Shown here: piece by piece, positions 28,930 to 42,600 of the stretch
Layout of the letters: each line of letters opens with the position of its first letter
Position numbering within the stretch: the stretch's first letter is position 1
NCBI GenBank assembly: GCA_948567375.1
Contig: OX419755.1
Coordinates: 16,683,001 to 16,747,000 of the forward strand
DNA from: Lunularia cruciata
Taxonomy: Eukaryota; Streptophyta; Marchantiopsida; Lunulariales; Lunulariaceae
DNA: 64,000 bases
Direction of reading: 5' to 3'
Notes under the pieces: generated by a model
Database searches by the model: none
Seen by the model: only the letters and a program-made list of their open reading frames with translations
What the model was told of the DNA's origin: nothing
Position numbers and translations under genes: made by a program

Positions 28930-31900
28930 AAGTGAAGGTCTCTCTACCTTCTATGATACATCTTTACCTTATCATAGTTAATCCTATCAAAGTGTCTTCC
29001 TCCCAACTCCTTAGGATCATAGGTGTAATTGCCCCACACCTTTTCCACTATGAAAGGTCCAAAGTACTTAGGAAAAAACTTCTTTTGCACCTCTTGAATC
29101 GAGTAGAATCAAACAATAGTACCCAATCACCTTCTTTGCAATACTCCACCTTCTTCTTGCCTTACTTCTTGTCATAGCTTTCCTTTTGTTTCCTTTGGGC
29201 TTGCTCCACTCAGACCATAGCAACTACTCTTGCCTCTTCCAACTCCATGAGTTGTTCCTTCCTTGACTTCTCTGCATCACCTCCTTGTGCTTTCTTCAAT
29301 CTCCTATGAATGCTTTGGAATGTAGGAAGAATAGGTGAATAGGTAGGGTAGACTCAATACCATATACCAATTGACATGGAGAATATTTGGTGGAAGTCTT
29401 CATGGTTTTCCTATACTCCCACAAAACCGTATGAATCTTCTTGTCCTAATGATGTTTAGCCCCATCCATTTTTGCATCTTTGGCCAACATCATCCACAAG
29501 GTCTAATTGGTTCTCTTTGCCAAGCCATTGGAATTTGGCTTATAGGATGTAGTTACTCTATGTGTGATAGAGAAACGTCGTAGCATGGTTGTAGTGATGC
29601 TTCATGTAAAATCTCCTCCTCTATCAAAAACCGACTCCAAAGGGCATCCAAACCTAGTGATAATGCATTCATAAAGAAATCTACCAACTTCATCTTCATT
29701 TTTTTCCCTCAATGGTCTAGCCTCAACCCACTTGGTAAGGTCATCAGTAACTACCACAATATATCAATTATTCCTCGGGGTTCTATTGAGAGGACCTACA
29801 AAATCAATTTCCCACTTCTCAAAAGGTCCTAGCAATGGAGTTGATCTAAGTGGTGGAGTGGATGTAGACTTTCTAGCAAAGGCTTGACAAACATGACAAG
29901 TTTTGCAATAATCAAGATAATCCTTGAAAATCCCTCTCCAATGGTAACCTACATCTAGAATCTTGAAAGAAGTCACCTTTCCTACAAAGTGTCCTCCACA
30001 TACTAAACCTTCATGAAACTCCTTTGTGAGTAAGATAGACTCTTCCTTACCCACGGCTCTTCAAAGTAGACCATCTGCTCTTGGTGAAAAAGAATATCCT
30101 CCACCATTGTGTAAGGTATAGATCTTGCTACAAGGGCCTTCTTCTCCCTAGCATGCATCCCTTGTGGATAGTTACTTCTTGTCACAAAATCCACAATCTC
30201 CTTGTACTCCATTGGAACCTCTTGAGTGATTGAGATTGTCATGAGCTCCTCATTCGGGAAAGAACCATCCATTGGTTCATCTCCATCATGATCATAGGCC
30301 CTAGATAACAAATTTGCACTTGCATGTTTCTTCCTTGGCCTATCCTCGATGGTGTAGTCATACTTAAACAAGAGTGTAATCCACCTTGCTAGTCTCCCTT
30401 CCACATTAGGCTTGTTGAAGATGTACTTCAAAGCCTTGTGATTTGTGACTGTGGTGGCTTTCCCTTCGATCAAGTTGTATCTAAACTTCTTGAGATCAAA
30501 GATCACTACCAACCCTTCTCTCACTATGATAGAGTAGTTCTTCTCTGCTGAAACCATCCGCCTACTAGCATAAGCTATTGAATGATCATGCCCATCTTGG
30601 TCTAATTGACTAAGAGTGCAACCTATAGCTACATTAGAAACATCAGTGTAGAGGATGAAAGGATTACTCCAATCAGGTTTAGCAAGAATTGGAGCTACAA
30701 CAAGGGATTGTTGAGCTCCTCAAAAGCTTTGAGAGCCTCCTTGTCTTCTAAAATTATCATGTAATCTACACCCTTCTTCATGTAGAGGGTCAATGCATAA
30801 GCCTTGTTGGAAAATGAGAAGATGAACCACCTATAGTACACAACCATCCCCAAGAATTGGTGTAACTTTGTCAAGCTTGAAGGGAATGGAAGGTCTAAGA
30901 TTTGCCTCACCTTCTCAAGAGCAACTGCTATTCCATGCTTGGAGATGATGTGCCCCAAAAGTAGACCTTCTTCACATCCAAAAATGCACTTATTTGGGTT
31001 GAGTGATACATTTGCCTCATCCAAGCATTAAAAGACCTTGATTAGGTGCTCAACATGCTCCTCCTTGCTCCCTTAGACACAAAAGTCATCAATGAAGTCT
31101 CTCACAAATTTCCCAATGAAAGGTTGAAATACCTTGATCATGAACCATTGGAATGTGACTAGAGCATTGCAAAACCCAAAAGACATGACCTTGAAAGCAT
31201 AAGGTCTCCAAGGTGTGGTGAATGTGGTGAGTTGTTGATGTTCTAGTGCAATCTTGATTTGGTTATATCGACTATAACCATCTCCAAAACTATACCTCTC
31301 ATGACTTGTGTCTTCCTCCAAGACCTCATCAATGAATGGTAATGGGTAGTAGTTCTTCTTAGTAACAACATTTTGAGCTTCTTGTAATCTACACATACTC
31401 AAAGCTTGCCATTCTTTTTCTTCACAATCACAATTGGAGACACCCATTTGAATTCTCCATCTCAAAGATAAATCTAGCTTCTTTGAGCTTATCAATCTCC
31501 TCCTTCACAACCAAAGATATTGGTAGGCTAATGCAATGTTGCTTTTGGCGGATTGGTCTTGCATGTGACTCCACCTCTATCTTGTGCTCCTCCAAGGTGA
31601 CTTCCTTCAAATCTTTGTAACTAAATGCAACCACATGGATGAACTTGCGGAAAATCTCCTAAAATCTCACCTTCTCCACCTTGGTAACATTTAGGCCATA
31701 CTTGAGGGTAGCTTGCCTTCTCTCTACCTCCTCAAGTGTCAATGGTGATTTATCTGGGTCCTTCGAAACTTTTGGGTTAGATGCAAATCCATAGTACACA
31801 AGGGATACACATCTGAATCCGATTAAGATTCATCCTTCTCCATGCTTGTGTCCACACTTGAAGCTCCTTCTTCAGAATTTGATTCCCAATAATCAAAAGA

Positions 31901-33750
31901 TGGTGTATCTGAATATGAAGTGTTGATGGTGTTAGTCACAAGAATTATGACTCTATGGTTTGATGGCCCAATCCTCAATTACTTTTTGTGCCATCGATCC
32001 GTTGTACGTGCTGCTCTCAACCATGGCCTCCCAAGAAGTAAGTCATAGCTTGAATCCTTCAAGACTTAAAAAATCATGAGATTTTGAACTCTTGTAATTG
32101 AAACTACCACTTTATCCAACACCCATACTGGTCAAACTTGTTGCTTGTTTGCCATGCTCACCACAAATGTTGAAGGTCTTGAGGGTATCATACCCAACTT
32201 CTTCATCAACCTTTCTGACATGGCATTCATAGTTGATCCTCCATCAACCAATGCATCCTTGATGTTGTGACCATTTACTCTCACATCAATATTGAAGGCA
32301 TATTCACAAGCCTCCCATGGTGTTGGTTTGGCATCCACCATCCCATTGATATTGGAACTTTTTCCTTCTTCTTCCTCTTGCTCCTTGTAGAACTCAAACC
32401 ACCTCTAAGTTCCTTTCTCAAAATAGAATTCAAAGCAATCAATTGGCCCATAGCGAGTTTAGCCTTGTGACTACCAACATCCTCTAAGACATTGTAGTTC
32501 CATTGTTGCTTTGAGATCAAAAGTCCTCCATACACAACTTCTTCCTTGGAGTCTTTGTTGTTGATGGTGTTCAAGTGCTTGTGCGAGTGCTCCTAATAGG
32601 CATAAGAGTATCTTGGCTAGGAGTAAATCCTTGAGAATAGTGCACATCCTTTGCAAAATGAGCTTTCTTCTTCTCTTGTGCCAAAAGCTCCAAATTAAGA
32701 CTCTTGGAGTTTGAGCACTCTCTCTTCTCATACTTGCTCTCAACCATATCTATAGATGCTATTCCTTTACCTTTGTTTGGATTAGGAGCCACTTGGATTT
32801 CACTACCTCCCTCTTTCCTTCTATTGGCTCCCTCATAACCCCTTCCTCCATGGTAAGTGGAATTTGGGCAATTCCTTTGGATATGGCCTCTTCCTACACA
32901 ACCAAAATAATTTCTCTCATTGAAATTGTTGGTTGGTTGGCTTCCTCTATATAGATAACTTTTGCAACTCTTAGGCCCTCTCCCCACATTCTGATCCACC
33001 TCTCTCTTCTCCCATAGTTGCACCACATTGATCTTGAGACCTGCAAGTTGTTCTATGATGGTTTGAAGTGGATCCTTTGGTAGAGGCACAAGAACTGGAG
33101 CAACTACTACTTGTGGTGCAACCCTTGCCACCAAAGTATCAAAAGTTCTACCATAATTATAACCTTGAGGAGGATGCACAACCTCCTTCACCACCAAATC
33201 ACTCTCATCCCCTTCCAATCTCTCCTCCATATGAATTGCAATCTTGATAGCTTCAACCTTGGAAGAAGGTTTCTCATATCTCACCTTGCTTCTAATTTGT
33301 GGTTTCAATCCTCTCACAAAATTCTTTGTGAGCATGACCCTTATGCCAATTATAGTAGTTTCCACATTATCTCCACGCTTCCTCAATGCTATGCAAAATT
33401 TGGACTCTAACTTCCCACTCTTTCCTCATAGACTCTCACTTGCTCTCCATCTCATTGTTTGAGAAGGGTAACCTCACTCATCAATCTCTTATAACTCTCA
33501 TCTGAAAAAAATTTCTCAATGAGTGCTGAAGTCAAACTTATTCAAGACTCTTCTTGTCTATCTCTCCTCTCTCTCTTTTGGTATTCTGACTCATACCATG
33601 TAAGTGCCGCATTCTCAAAATAATCTGGTAATAATGAGACCCACTCATTCTTCTTCCTCTCATTGTTTCTTATGCAAACTCTCTTGAAATCTCTCACAAA
33701 GACCTCCACATCTTCTCCATCCTTGCCAAAGAAAACCAGACATTTCCCCA
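28930..33750 (-). pseudogene. Ty3-A gag-pol pseudogene (copy 3)
   Basis: Nearly the whole polyprotein can be followed from gag (33750) to the last residues of pol (28935), in many broken frames. Preserved landmarks are the gag knuckle region with CFGC changed to YFGC (about 32915), protease ALVDGGSTMNAM (about 32240), RT with FIDDFCV (about 31080), RNase H HASANLLSR (about 30310), and integrase HEGLVCGGHF (about 30000) through IDFVGPLNRTPRNN. The damage is mainly substitutions, many C to T and G to A, typical of long-silenced methylated copies. It cannot encode a working enzyme. Confidence 0.9.
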
Positions 33751-33756
33751 TCTTAA

Positions 33757-34494
33757 TGTAATACTTCAAGGACAAGAAAAGACAAAAAGCATAAATTTTA
33801 CACTCAATCATCCGATGCCCCAAAGGAGCACCTTCTCTTTATTATATAGACAAAGAGGATCTACTCCAAGGAAACTCCACCATAGGATTAGGCACACAGA
33901 TAGGTGACATGTCAGAAAACTCCACCCTTAGATTACTTACTTGGATGGGTGACATGTCGTTCTTGGTCCTATTTGGTTGGTCAAATAAGCTTTGACCGGA
34001 GGGAATCTTTTAGGGAATCTTCCAAAAGAAATCTCAAAATCACATGGGTGAGGTACCGTGGGAAAGCTCTCAATGAGACAAAGCAAAGGGAAGGGAAGGC
34101 CAACTTATCATCCATTGGGGGGGGAATTTGCACATTTTTGGGGCCTAATTCATCCGTTTAGTACTCCAAAATTGCCTTCAAAGATTTCAGGCATATTCTG
34201 ATTCCTACTCTATTAGTAGAAGTCCCCTTTTGGTGATACCTCTTTCTGATATGTTTAGTCCATCATGTGTAACATCCTTCAAGATGTTACCAAACCAATT
34301 CTCATCTTTAAATCATATGTCTAGCTATTGGTTCTAAGGTTTTCAAATCTATTTTGGTTTTTGCCTTATTAGTAAAAGTACTCTTTTGGTGCTAATTTTA
34401 TCTGATCTATTCTGACCATCCTTTATAACATATTTCCTCATGTTACCAAACTAAATTTCACATCTAGATCATATGGTTAGCTCTTGGTATTATA
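33757..34494 (-). repeat. 3' LTR of Ty3-C (738 bp)
   Basis: Minus strand from TATAATACC (34494; TGTAATACC in the partner) to GTATTACA (33757). It aligns end to end with 41865-42600. The purine run AAAAGGAGGGAGATC lies immediately upstream on the minus strand. Confidence 0.9.
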
Positions 34495-34509
34495 GATCTC
34501 CCTCCTTTT
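34495..34509 (-). other. Polypurine tract of Ty3-C
   Basis: AAAAGGAGGGAGATC on the minus strand touches the 3' LTR start and overlaps the end of the chromodomain frame. Confidence 0.75.
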
Positions 34510-36234
34510 AAGATGTAACGTCCTCATTGTGCAATTGTTGCTCAAACGCTTGCACCAACACCGGTGCATGTGTCAAATTGGCAGCCGGCTCCCAGGTTGC
34601 TTCATAGAATAGGTAACTTTTCCACTGTACTAGATAGTCCACCCGTGGATGGTGAGTACCACACATGCATTTTTGGATAAGACGCTCCACTTCATATTCC
34701 TCCATGCCATCAATGAGTGTCGTACAAGGTCAAATGTCTTGTGTGGAATGACACTGGCTTGATCAAGGAGCATATTTGCATAGTAGGGAAACATGGAACA
34801 TTGGATGGATCTTCATGTGTGGTGGTAGCTTGAGGTGATAGGCCACAGCGCCGACTCAATGAAGAATCGAGAAAGGCCCAATAAAACGAAGTCCAACTAA
34901 TGTGAGGTTGGTTGTCAATAGCCACACTTGATCCCCAACATTGAACTCCATGTGCCTATAGTGTGCATCAGCATAGTGCTCTTGTCAATATTGCACAATT
35001 TGTAATTTGTGCTTGGCGCTCTCCACCCCTTGTTGGATTTTAGAAACAAATGTGTTGATTGTGTCGACCTTGGTAGCCACCGGACGGATCTTCATCAAGC
35101 TAGAAGGTGTGAAGGGATGCTCACCATACATGAGGAAGAATGGAGTGACTTGGGTAGATGCATTCACTAAATTTTTGTAAGCAAATTCCACCAACGGGAG
35201 TAGGGTGTCTCACCTCTCTTGCTCTTCTAAGGTGAAGTTGCGTAACATGTCCTCAATAGTGCGATTAGCCAGCTCTATTTGTCCATCTATTTGTGGGTGG
35301 TAAGTTGTGGACATGGCCAACTTGGTTTTGAAGAAACCAAAGAGTGTTCACCAAAACAAACTAGTGAATTGAGTGCCTCTATCAGTGATGAGTACTTGAG
35401 ATAAGCCATGGTGAGAGAAGACTGCATCTAATTATAATTGAGCTAGTTGTGGGGCAGTCACATCCTTGGTGGTAGGACATACATGAATCATTTTGCTGAG
35501 CTGGTCCACAAAAACCACAATGGAGTCAAACCTTTAAGGTGGTCTTGGGTAATTCACAAACGAGATCCATACTCACTTATTTCCAACATTGGGCAGGAGT
35601 AGGGAGAGGTTGAAGGAGCCTTGCATGAGCTTGATTAAAAACTTTGTTCTATTGACAAAGTAGGCAATTATGCACATAATCTATCACGTTGTTGCTCATC
35701 TTGGGCCAATAGTAATGACGTTAGACTGTATCCAAGGTCTTGTCCACTTTGATATGACCTGCAATGGCCGAATCATGACATTCTGCTAGAATGGTGGTGC
35801 ATAATTCTGGGAAATTTGGGATCCATAATCTACCATCACAAAAGGTGAGTCCTTGGGTGCTAGTAATGTCTTTGGATGATTGTGCTTCTACAATCTGTAG
35901 ATCAGTTTTTGTAACAGTCTAAATTTAGGGTTAATCTTAACCTCTATCACCAAGTTGTTTACCATTGGCATGCGGGTGAATGAATTAGCATGTGGGTGAA
36001 TGCATTTGCAAGTTGTTTCTTACCTTCCATATAGGTGATTGTCATGTTGAAGCATTTTTGCCACTTTGCCCACCAAATCTGGAAATGAGATAGATCCTTT
36101 TGTGTCTTGAGGTAGACTATAGGTTTATGGTTTGTCTCTACTACAAGTGCTTTGTCGCCTAGATAGTGCTTCCAATGTTTGGTTGCAAGAATGATGGCTA
36201 GCTCTTCTTGTTCTATGGTGTGTTAAATGTGCTA
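34508..36234 (-). pseudogene. Ty3-C RNase H end, integrase and chromodomain, broken
   Basis: Minus strand from the RNase H piece ELAIILATKHWKHYLGD (about 36200) through a zinc-binding and core region in several frames, to FAYKNLVNASTQVTPFFLMYGEHP (about 35180), the usual end of the core. It finishes with a chromodomain (YEVERLIQKC, VDYLVQWKSY, ATWEPAANL at 34700-34510). The chromodomain puts this element in the chromoviruses, whose chromodomain can direct integration to heterochromatin. Stops and shifts are frequent. Confidence 0.85.
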
Positions 36235-38145
36235 TGTGACAACCCGGCAAATATCACTTTTGCGATAATCAAGTAAGTAAAGTTTGTTCCCGCATAAATA
36301 CTAGTCAAAAATGTCCAAATACAAAGTCAAACGGTAACAATGTAGTTCTTCTTGAGTTCTTCTTTAATCTCTCAGGTAGAAACCACATCCAGAAGAGAGT
36401 AATAAGCACTGATCTCAATCTTGACACAAAAATCTATCACACTTAATCACAACTCCATCAAATCTTTCCAAACAATCTTGATTGTGATGATTCAAGCTCT
36501 CCCAAAAATGGCACTTCATTGCAAAACAAGTTTGCTTTAGAATTGTGTTCCACCCCTCCACTAAAGGCACAACTTCCTCGATTAAAATTGCTTCACATCA
36601 ACTCAACACTACACTCACAAATGCAAAATACTACCAACACTACAATTCCTCTTAGATTTGTCAAGGTGTTGCTTTGATTGCACTTCACTCAAGATCAAAC
36701 ACACAAAATGAAGATCAAGGCTGTGGAATCCAACATCCAACAAGCACTCTGACTTGCACTTCAAATTTCTTCACACACTCACAAACACAATTGCAAAGTT
36801 GATACTCAAAATCAAGCTCAAGCAACGAGCACCACTTCACAGCACTTCGCTTTATCTATTCTCAGAATTATGAGCACTAAACAACATAAGATTGTGAATG
36901 CCACTCTTAAATAGTGAAGCAATCGATAGTTATCTTCATAATGTATCTTTTCCTAACAACTCTAGAAACTTGTAGATCCAAAATGACAATGCACCTCTTT
37001 ATATTTGCCTCTTCAAATCTCAAATCGGTTACTACTCCGATCCGATGTCAACTTCTTCCTCGGCTTTCAAACCCGATCCCGAAGTAACTTTACTTCCTAC
37101 TGCTCTATCCTAAGGTTTCAAAACTCCTACATCTTCTACCAGATCTAACAATTCTCTTTCCTGATCTTTGACATTTCACTAGTGGGTAATCTATCTAACT
37201 CCTTATCTGCTGACCCATTCTTCTCTAATGTCTCCAATGGTAACTCCAAAGACATCTGCACTCCTATCTCTCTTACTTTGGGTTTTGCTCTAACAATTAA
37301 TTTACTAATTCTACTGTGTCATCATCAAGAATTGTAATTGAAAGCATAAATACACTATCTACACCTTCAATTTGTAACCCACTTTCCTCCAATCACCCAT
37401 GTAACTGACCCAAAGACACTTATTGTCTAATCTTGCACTTTGAGTTTATTCACTACTGCTACTTCTCCTTCAATTCATGTTCCATTTTCAATCAGAACTT
37501 AAATTGAAGTCATGGGTATCTTAATTATCTTCTTTTCGTACTATAACTTCCTCTGATCCCTATGGCAAAACTCTTGAAGTCAACTTCACTGCACTCCGAG
37601 GTCTGGCTTCCTCTAGTTGAACCATATTTGTCTTGAGGCAAAGTCTTTAGACCCAAAGTCATGTAAACCCGAAGTCCGAAGTACGAAGTCCAAAGTCACA
37701 TTGACCCGAAGACACCAAACTACTTTGTACATCTGCTCCCAAAATTTGAGATACTTGTAACTTCTTCTATAGACCTCCAAACTTTGCGATTTTGGTTGCA
37801 ATGGAAAGCCGTGAACGAGATGCTTCCAATGAAATATAGTACTTGATTTGGACTTTTGGTCATTGAGATATGGCCCCCATAGTATTCCTGACTTGTAATC
37901 TTCATTTTGATACGAAGAAACCCTCCTTCAGCGTCTGGTCCTAGTTTTTCTCTCCTTTGACACGAAGTTAGCTTCTTCGGGTTTGATCCAGTCTGAGTCC
38001 TTCTTTCTCTAACACAAAGTCGACTCCCTTGAGCTTGATCAAAACGTACGTTTCCACTCATTTCTTTTCCATTTGGTTTCAATTTGGTTTTGGCAAGGCA
38101 CTTCTTCTTCAAAACTAGTCCAAAATGAAAAATGTGGGTACCACA
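36235..38145 (-). mobile_element. Ty3-B solo LTR B, internally deleted, 1.9 kb
   Basis: Both termini are present: TGTGGTACCCACA at 38145 and GGGTTGTCACA at 36235. Flanks TGCTA (36230-36234) and TGCTC (38146-38150) look like a 5 bp target duplication with one change. Most of the LTR ORF is gone; only scraps near 37020-37260 match the 142-codon end of copy A. It interrupts the chromovirus inside RNase H, so it is younger than that element. Confidence 0.85.
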
Positions 38146-38151
38146 TGCTCT

Positions 38152-41100
38152 ACCAGTAACAAATTTCAGGAGAAATATGCAATGGGATGCCATCCGTCAT
38201 GCCACTCTTGTTGTAAGACTACTCATATTGCTACGCTGAATGCATCTATAGCCAACTAATTGGATGCTTTGGGTCATACCACTTCAAGATTGGTGCATGT
38301 AGCAAGGTAGCTTTCAATTCTTGAAAGGCCAATGCTTGTGTAGTTCCCCATGTCCACTTCTTCCCCTTGCCAAATAGTGCTGTTAAAGGTTGTGTAACCT
38401 TGGAGAAGTCCTTGATAAATCTACGATAGAATCCCGTCAACCCCAAGAAGCTCTTGAGTTGAGTGTGATCTTTTGGGGCACTTCATTTTTGAATGACCTC
38501 AATTTCTGTCAATACTTGAATGCCCTCTACACTTACTCTATGCCCCAAGTAGTTTACTTTAGACTTGCCAAACTCACACTTTGAGATTTTGGCATACAAT
38601 CAATTTTGTCTTAGAATCTGGAGGACTTCTCGTAGATGTTGTTTGTGTTCTATCATTGTGCTACTGTATACTAAGATGTTGTTCAAGAAGATGATGATAG
38701 ACTTATCTAAGTATGGACAAAATATGTCATTCATTAGACTTATGAAAGTGGAAGGTGCATTGGTGAGGCCAAAAGGCATCACAAGATACTCAAAGTGGCC
38801 ATACTTGGTTTGACAGGCAGTTTTGTACACATCCTCCTTTGCAATTTGGATTTGATTGTAACCACTCCGCAAGTCCAATTTGGTGAAGTACCTTGCTCCA
38901 TGGAGTTGATCAAACAGGTCATCTATGCAAGGTTAGGGGTATTTTTTCTTCACTATTTGTTGATTGAGACCCTGATAGTCAAGCACATGCGCATTGTACC
39001 GTCCTTCTTCTTCACAAACAAGATAGGAGCCCCATATGGTGATATGTTAGGTTGGATGAACCCTTTCTATAGCATCTCCTCAATTTGAGTCTTACACTCC
39101 TCTAACTCATGAGGTGATAGGCAATATGGGGCCTTACAAGGAGGTGGCTTCCCTAGGAGTGTCTCAATTTTATGATCTACTCTCCTTTTTGGTAGTAATC
39201 TTGAGGGTAGATCATTGAGAAAGACATCTTGAAACTCATCCACCATATCTTTCAGTTCCTCAGGAATTTGTCCAGCAAGTTGTGCACTTTGGCACTTCTC
39301 TTATTAGACCCATGAAACATCTATTGATCTTACAGATAGTTGCCATCCCTATGACATACAAAGGCAGGTCTTGCTTGTGTGATTTTTCTTTAACTCCAAT
39401 GATTGACCATTTTTTGGTTCTCACTACTTTCTTTCTCCAATCTACCATAGGGTTGTAATGCTCTATCCATGGCATGCCTAAGATTGCATCATAACGAGCT
39501 AATTGTATCACTCATCACTTAATTGCTTCCTTATATTCTCTTATGAGTGTTACCCGTCTAGGTAGTGATTCAATCCTCTCTGTTTGCCCATTAGGTAACT
39601 CTAATTCTTTACTCTCATCTCTCTCTAGATCCATTTCCAATCTTATTGCAACAGAGTGAGATAAGAAATTCTTTGTTGCTCTCGGATCTATTAATACTCT
39701 CACTTGATTGCCTTCTAGGACTCCATTCACAACAATCAATTGTGAGGTTGCCTTTTGGGACCTTTGCGCATGCAACTTCTTCCTTACCTTGCTTCTTTGC
39801 TTCCTTATTGAGCCAATAAGGCCATGAGGTACATTTACTAGCAATTTTCATTTTCTAAAGTGATTTCCACCTCCTCCTCTTCAATGCACCTCTCCATGTT
39901 ATTCAAAGATCACCTGTATGAAGGCCAAGGGTCTCTAGGGAAATGAGCATGATAGTTGGTAGATATGTGCCCAATATGGCCACAATTATAACAATGGCGT
40001 TGTTCTCCTTGAGTTCCTTCTTCTTGTGGAACTACATCTCTTCGTTCTTCTACCCATCCACGTTCTCCTTGAACTGGTCGTGTTCCTTGATCTCAAAATC
40101 AAAGGTTGCCCAATTTTATTGGTACTGGTCCACCCATGTGTGGTATTTCTGCCTGATAATGTTGAGGTGAAACTACTCCTTCACCTCCACCCAATGCTCC
40201 TACTATTCTCTATGCACAAGCAATGGCTTCAAATACTAAGTAAGGATTTTGCACCATGACTTCTTGGTGAATCCGCTCCTTCAACTCTCATTTGAAATTG
40301 TTGAGAGCCTCTGCTAGACTCATGTCGGTTATTGCAACTTGTAGATCCAGAAATGCCTGCATATACTTTTGTACGTTGTTCTTTTGTCTCAATCTCCATA
40401 ATCGATTTTGAGCCATCTGCACGAAATCCACCAATTGGAAATTCTTCAACAATCTTTCTTGCATTGCTATCCACGTGATCTCCCTTCTCTCTGCCAACAT
40501 GGATCATTCCCAAGCATTGTACCATGTGAGTGCTTTATTAGTCAAGTACCCACATGCAAACACGCTTGTAGCACGCTTAGTGATTTCTATTGAGAACAAT
40601 CTAAAATATCAATTTATTCTTGAGATCCAATTTTCCACTACTCCCATTGTACGATGTCCCTTGTAAGGCTTGATGTTGTAGGTCTTCTTCATCCCGAGTA
40701 CAAATGTGGCTTCATTGTAGGCACGGGTGCCTCTCCAAGTACTTCCGCCACAAGTATTGGGTTTTGAGATGACTCTTCTTCTTGCATTGCTTGATCATTC
40801 CTGAGGATCTGCACTTGACTTTGTAATATCTCCATGGTCATCTTCATCTATCAAAATTCATTCAACATCCCTTGCATTCCTTGCACCAACTCTTGCAATT
40901 ATGGATCCATGGTTCATGCAACACTCAATTGCTAATGTCTACTTCAATATAGAGTCAATATGATCACTTTGGAAGGCACACAAACTATCAAAACTACCAT
41001 TGGGACCTCAGAAGTTATCACTCGTTGATAATACTCCTCACCAAAATTCCTAACCATAAAATCTGTAAATATCACTTTTGGTTTCACTTCATAACGAATT

Positions 41101-41372
41101 TCTACTTGAATGTTGAAAGGGAGAGGATTTGGGACATTCACATCCATAACATCAAAAAAAATGTAGATTGTCAAATTCCATTCTTTGTCATATACCACCA
41201 TAGGTAGAATCATTGAGTTAGGTGAGTTCATCACCTTGTCCATGAATTCTGCTCCAAAGTGATAAACTAGCAATACTCTTATTAGCTCACACTGGATGTA
41301 CATAACCTTGATGTGGAATGGATTCAAGAATGGAAAGCTAGGTGCAGAAAATTGTCCTCCTGGTGCATCCAT
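38152..41372 (-). pseudogene. Ty3-C gag, protease and RT, broken
   Basis: Minus strand: a gag-like region (about 41372-39950), a CCHC-type knuckle start (CYNCGHIGH, about 39990), protease LIDPRATKNFLS (about 39690; the active Asp is kept but SG has become PR), RT with [12 protein letters not shown] (38878), [12 protein letters not shown], and the catalytic site FLDDILVYS changed to FLNNILVYS (about 38690), so both catalytic Asp are lost. The thumb GFYRRFIKDFSK (38440) follows. RT is cut on its 3' side by the Ty3-B LTR insertion. Confidence 0.85.
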
Positions 41373-41500
41373 CCCATCCGCTCTCTAAAGTCCTTCCTAA
41401 GTCTAGCAATTACTCTATATTCTCTACCTCAAATTACTCAATTTCAGCAATTTATGTTTTTCCAAGAGGGGTGATCCACTCTCTTTGACTACAACACTCA

Positions 41501-41512
41501 CTCTGATACTAT
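41501..41512 (-). other. PBS of Ty3-C (initiator tRNA-Met type)
   Basis: On the minus strand ATAGTATCAGAGTGAG follows the LTR end TATTACA. Chromoviruses of plants usually use TGGTATCAGAGC, complementary to initiator tRNA-Met; this is that site with a G to A change. Confidence 0.7.
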
Positions 41513-41539
41513 TGTAATACTCTGAGGACAACAAAAGAG

Positions 41540-41864
41540 TTTACTCTCACTTTCTCTCCATCTCCTTGTTTGAGAAAGGTAACCTCACTCATCAATCTCT
41601 TATAACTCTCATCTGGAAAAAATTTCTCAATGAGTGCTAAAGTCAAACTTATCCAAGACTCTTCTTGCCCATCTCTCCTCTCTCTCTTTTGGTATTCTGA
41701 CTCATACCATGTAAGTGCCGCATTCAAAAAAAATCTAGTAATAATGAAACCCACTCATTCTTCTTCCTCTCATTGTTTCATATGCAAGCTCTCTTGAAGT
41801 CTCACAAAGACCTCTACATCTTCTCCATCCTTGCCAAAGAAAACCAGAAGTTTTCCCATCTTAA
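41540..41864 (-). repeat. Second copy of the host Ty3-A gag start inside Ty3-C
   Basis: This 325 bp matches 33430-33756 and shares its derived changes, such as TCTCTTATAA and GTAAGTGCCGCATTC, where copy 1 has other bases. It sits between a full LTR (41865-42600) and the last 27 bp of another LTR end (41513-41539). Such a piece does not belong in a normal element, so it records an exchange between the 3' LTR plus flank and the 5' LTR. Confidence 0.75.
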
Positions 41865-42600
41865 TGTAATACTCCAAGGACAAAAGAAGAGAGAAAACAC
41901 AAATTTTACACTCAATCATCCGATGCCCCAAAGGAGCACCTTCTCTTGATTATATAGACAAAGATGATCTACTCCAAGGAAGCTCCACCATAGGATTAGG
42001 TACGTAGATAGGTGACATGTCAGCAAGCTCCACCCTTGGATACTTACTTGGATGGGTAACATGTCGGTCTTGGTCCTATCTGGTTGGTCAAACAAGCTTT
42101 GACTGGATGGAATCTTTTAGAGAATCTTCTGGTAGGAATCTCAAAATCACATGGGTGAGGTACCATTGGAAAGCTCTTGATAAGACAAAGGTGGGGGGAG
42201 GGAAGGCCAACCTTTCATCTATTAGGGGGGAATCTGCACATTTTTGAGGCCTAATTCATTTGTTTAGGCCTCTAAAATTGGCTTCAAAGATTTTAGGTAT
42301 ATTTAGATTCCTACTCTATTAGTACAAGTCCACTTTTGGTGATACCTCTTTCTGATATGTTTAGTCCATCCTGTGTAACATCTTTCTAGATGTTACCAAA
42401 CCAATTCTCACCTTTAAATCATATGTCTAGCTAGCGGTTATAAGGTTTTCAAGTCTATTTTGGTTTTTGCCCTATTAGTAGAAGTACTCTTTTGGTGCTA
42501 CTTCTATCTGATCTATTTTGACCATCATGTTTAACATTATTCCACATATTACCAAACCAAATTTTATATTTAGATCATATGGCTAGCTCTTGGTATTACA
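41865..42600 (-). repeat. Outer 5' LTR of Ty3-C (736 bp)
   Basis: TGTAATACCAAGAG (42600) to GGAGTATTACA (41865) on the minus strand. Closely similar to the 3' LTR at 33757-34494. Confidence 0.9.

Larger units (their letters stand above)
28213..33756 (-). mobile_element. Ty3-A copy 3, part 1 (3' LTR through gag start)
   Basis: An old copy inserted into the 3' LTR of Ty3-B G. It is interrupted exactly at the gag ATG by the chromovirus at 33757 and continues at 42601. Order and spacing follow copy 1 throughout. Confidence 0.9.
33757..42600 (-). mobile_element. Ty3-C: chromovirus LTR retrotransposon, old, with a nested insertion
   Basis: On the minus strand: 5' LTR (42600 to 41865), a misplaced piece of host gag (41864-41540), the last ~27 bp of an LTR, a PBS, gag, protease, RT, [Ty3-B solo LTR], RNase H, integrase, chromodomain, polypurine tract and 3' LTR (34494 to 33757). 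Flanks CTTAA (33752-33756) and CTCAA (42601-42605) look like a target duplication with one change. It inserted at the gag start of Ty3-A copy 3. Confidence 0.85.
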
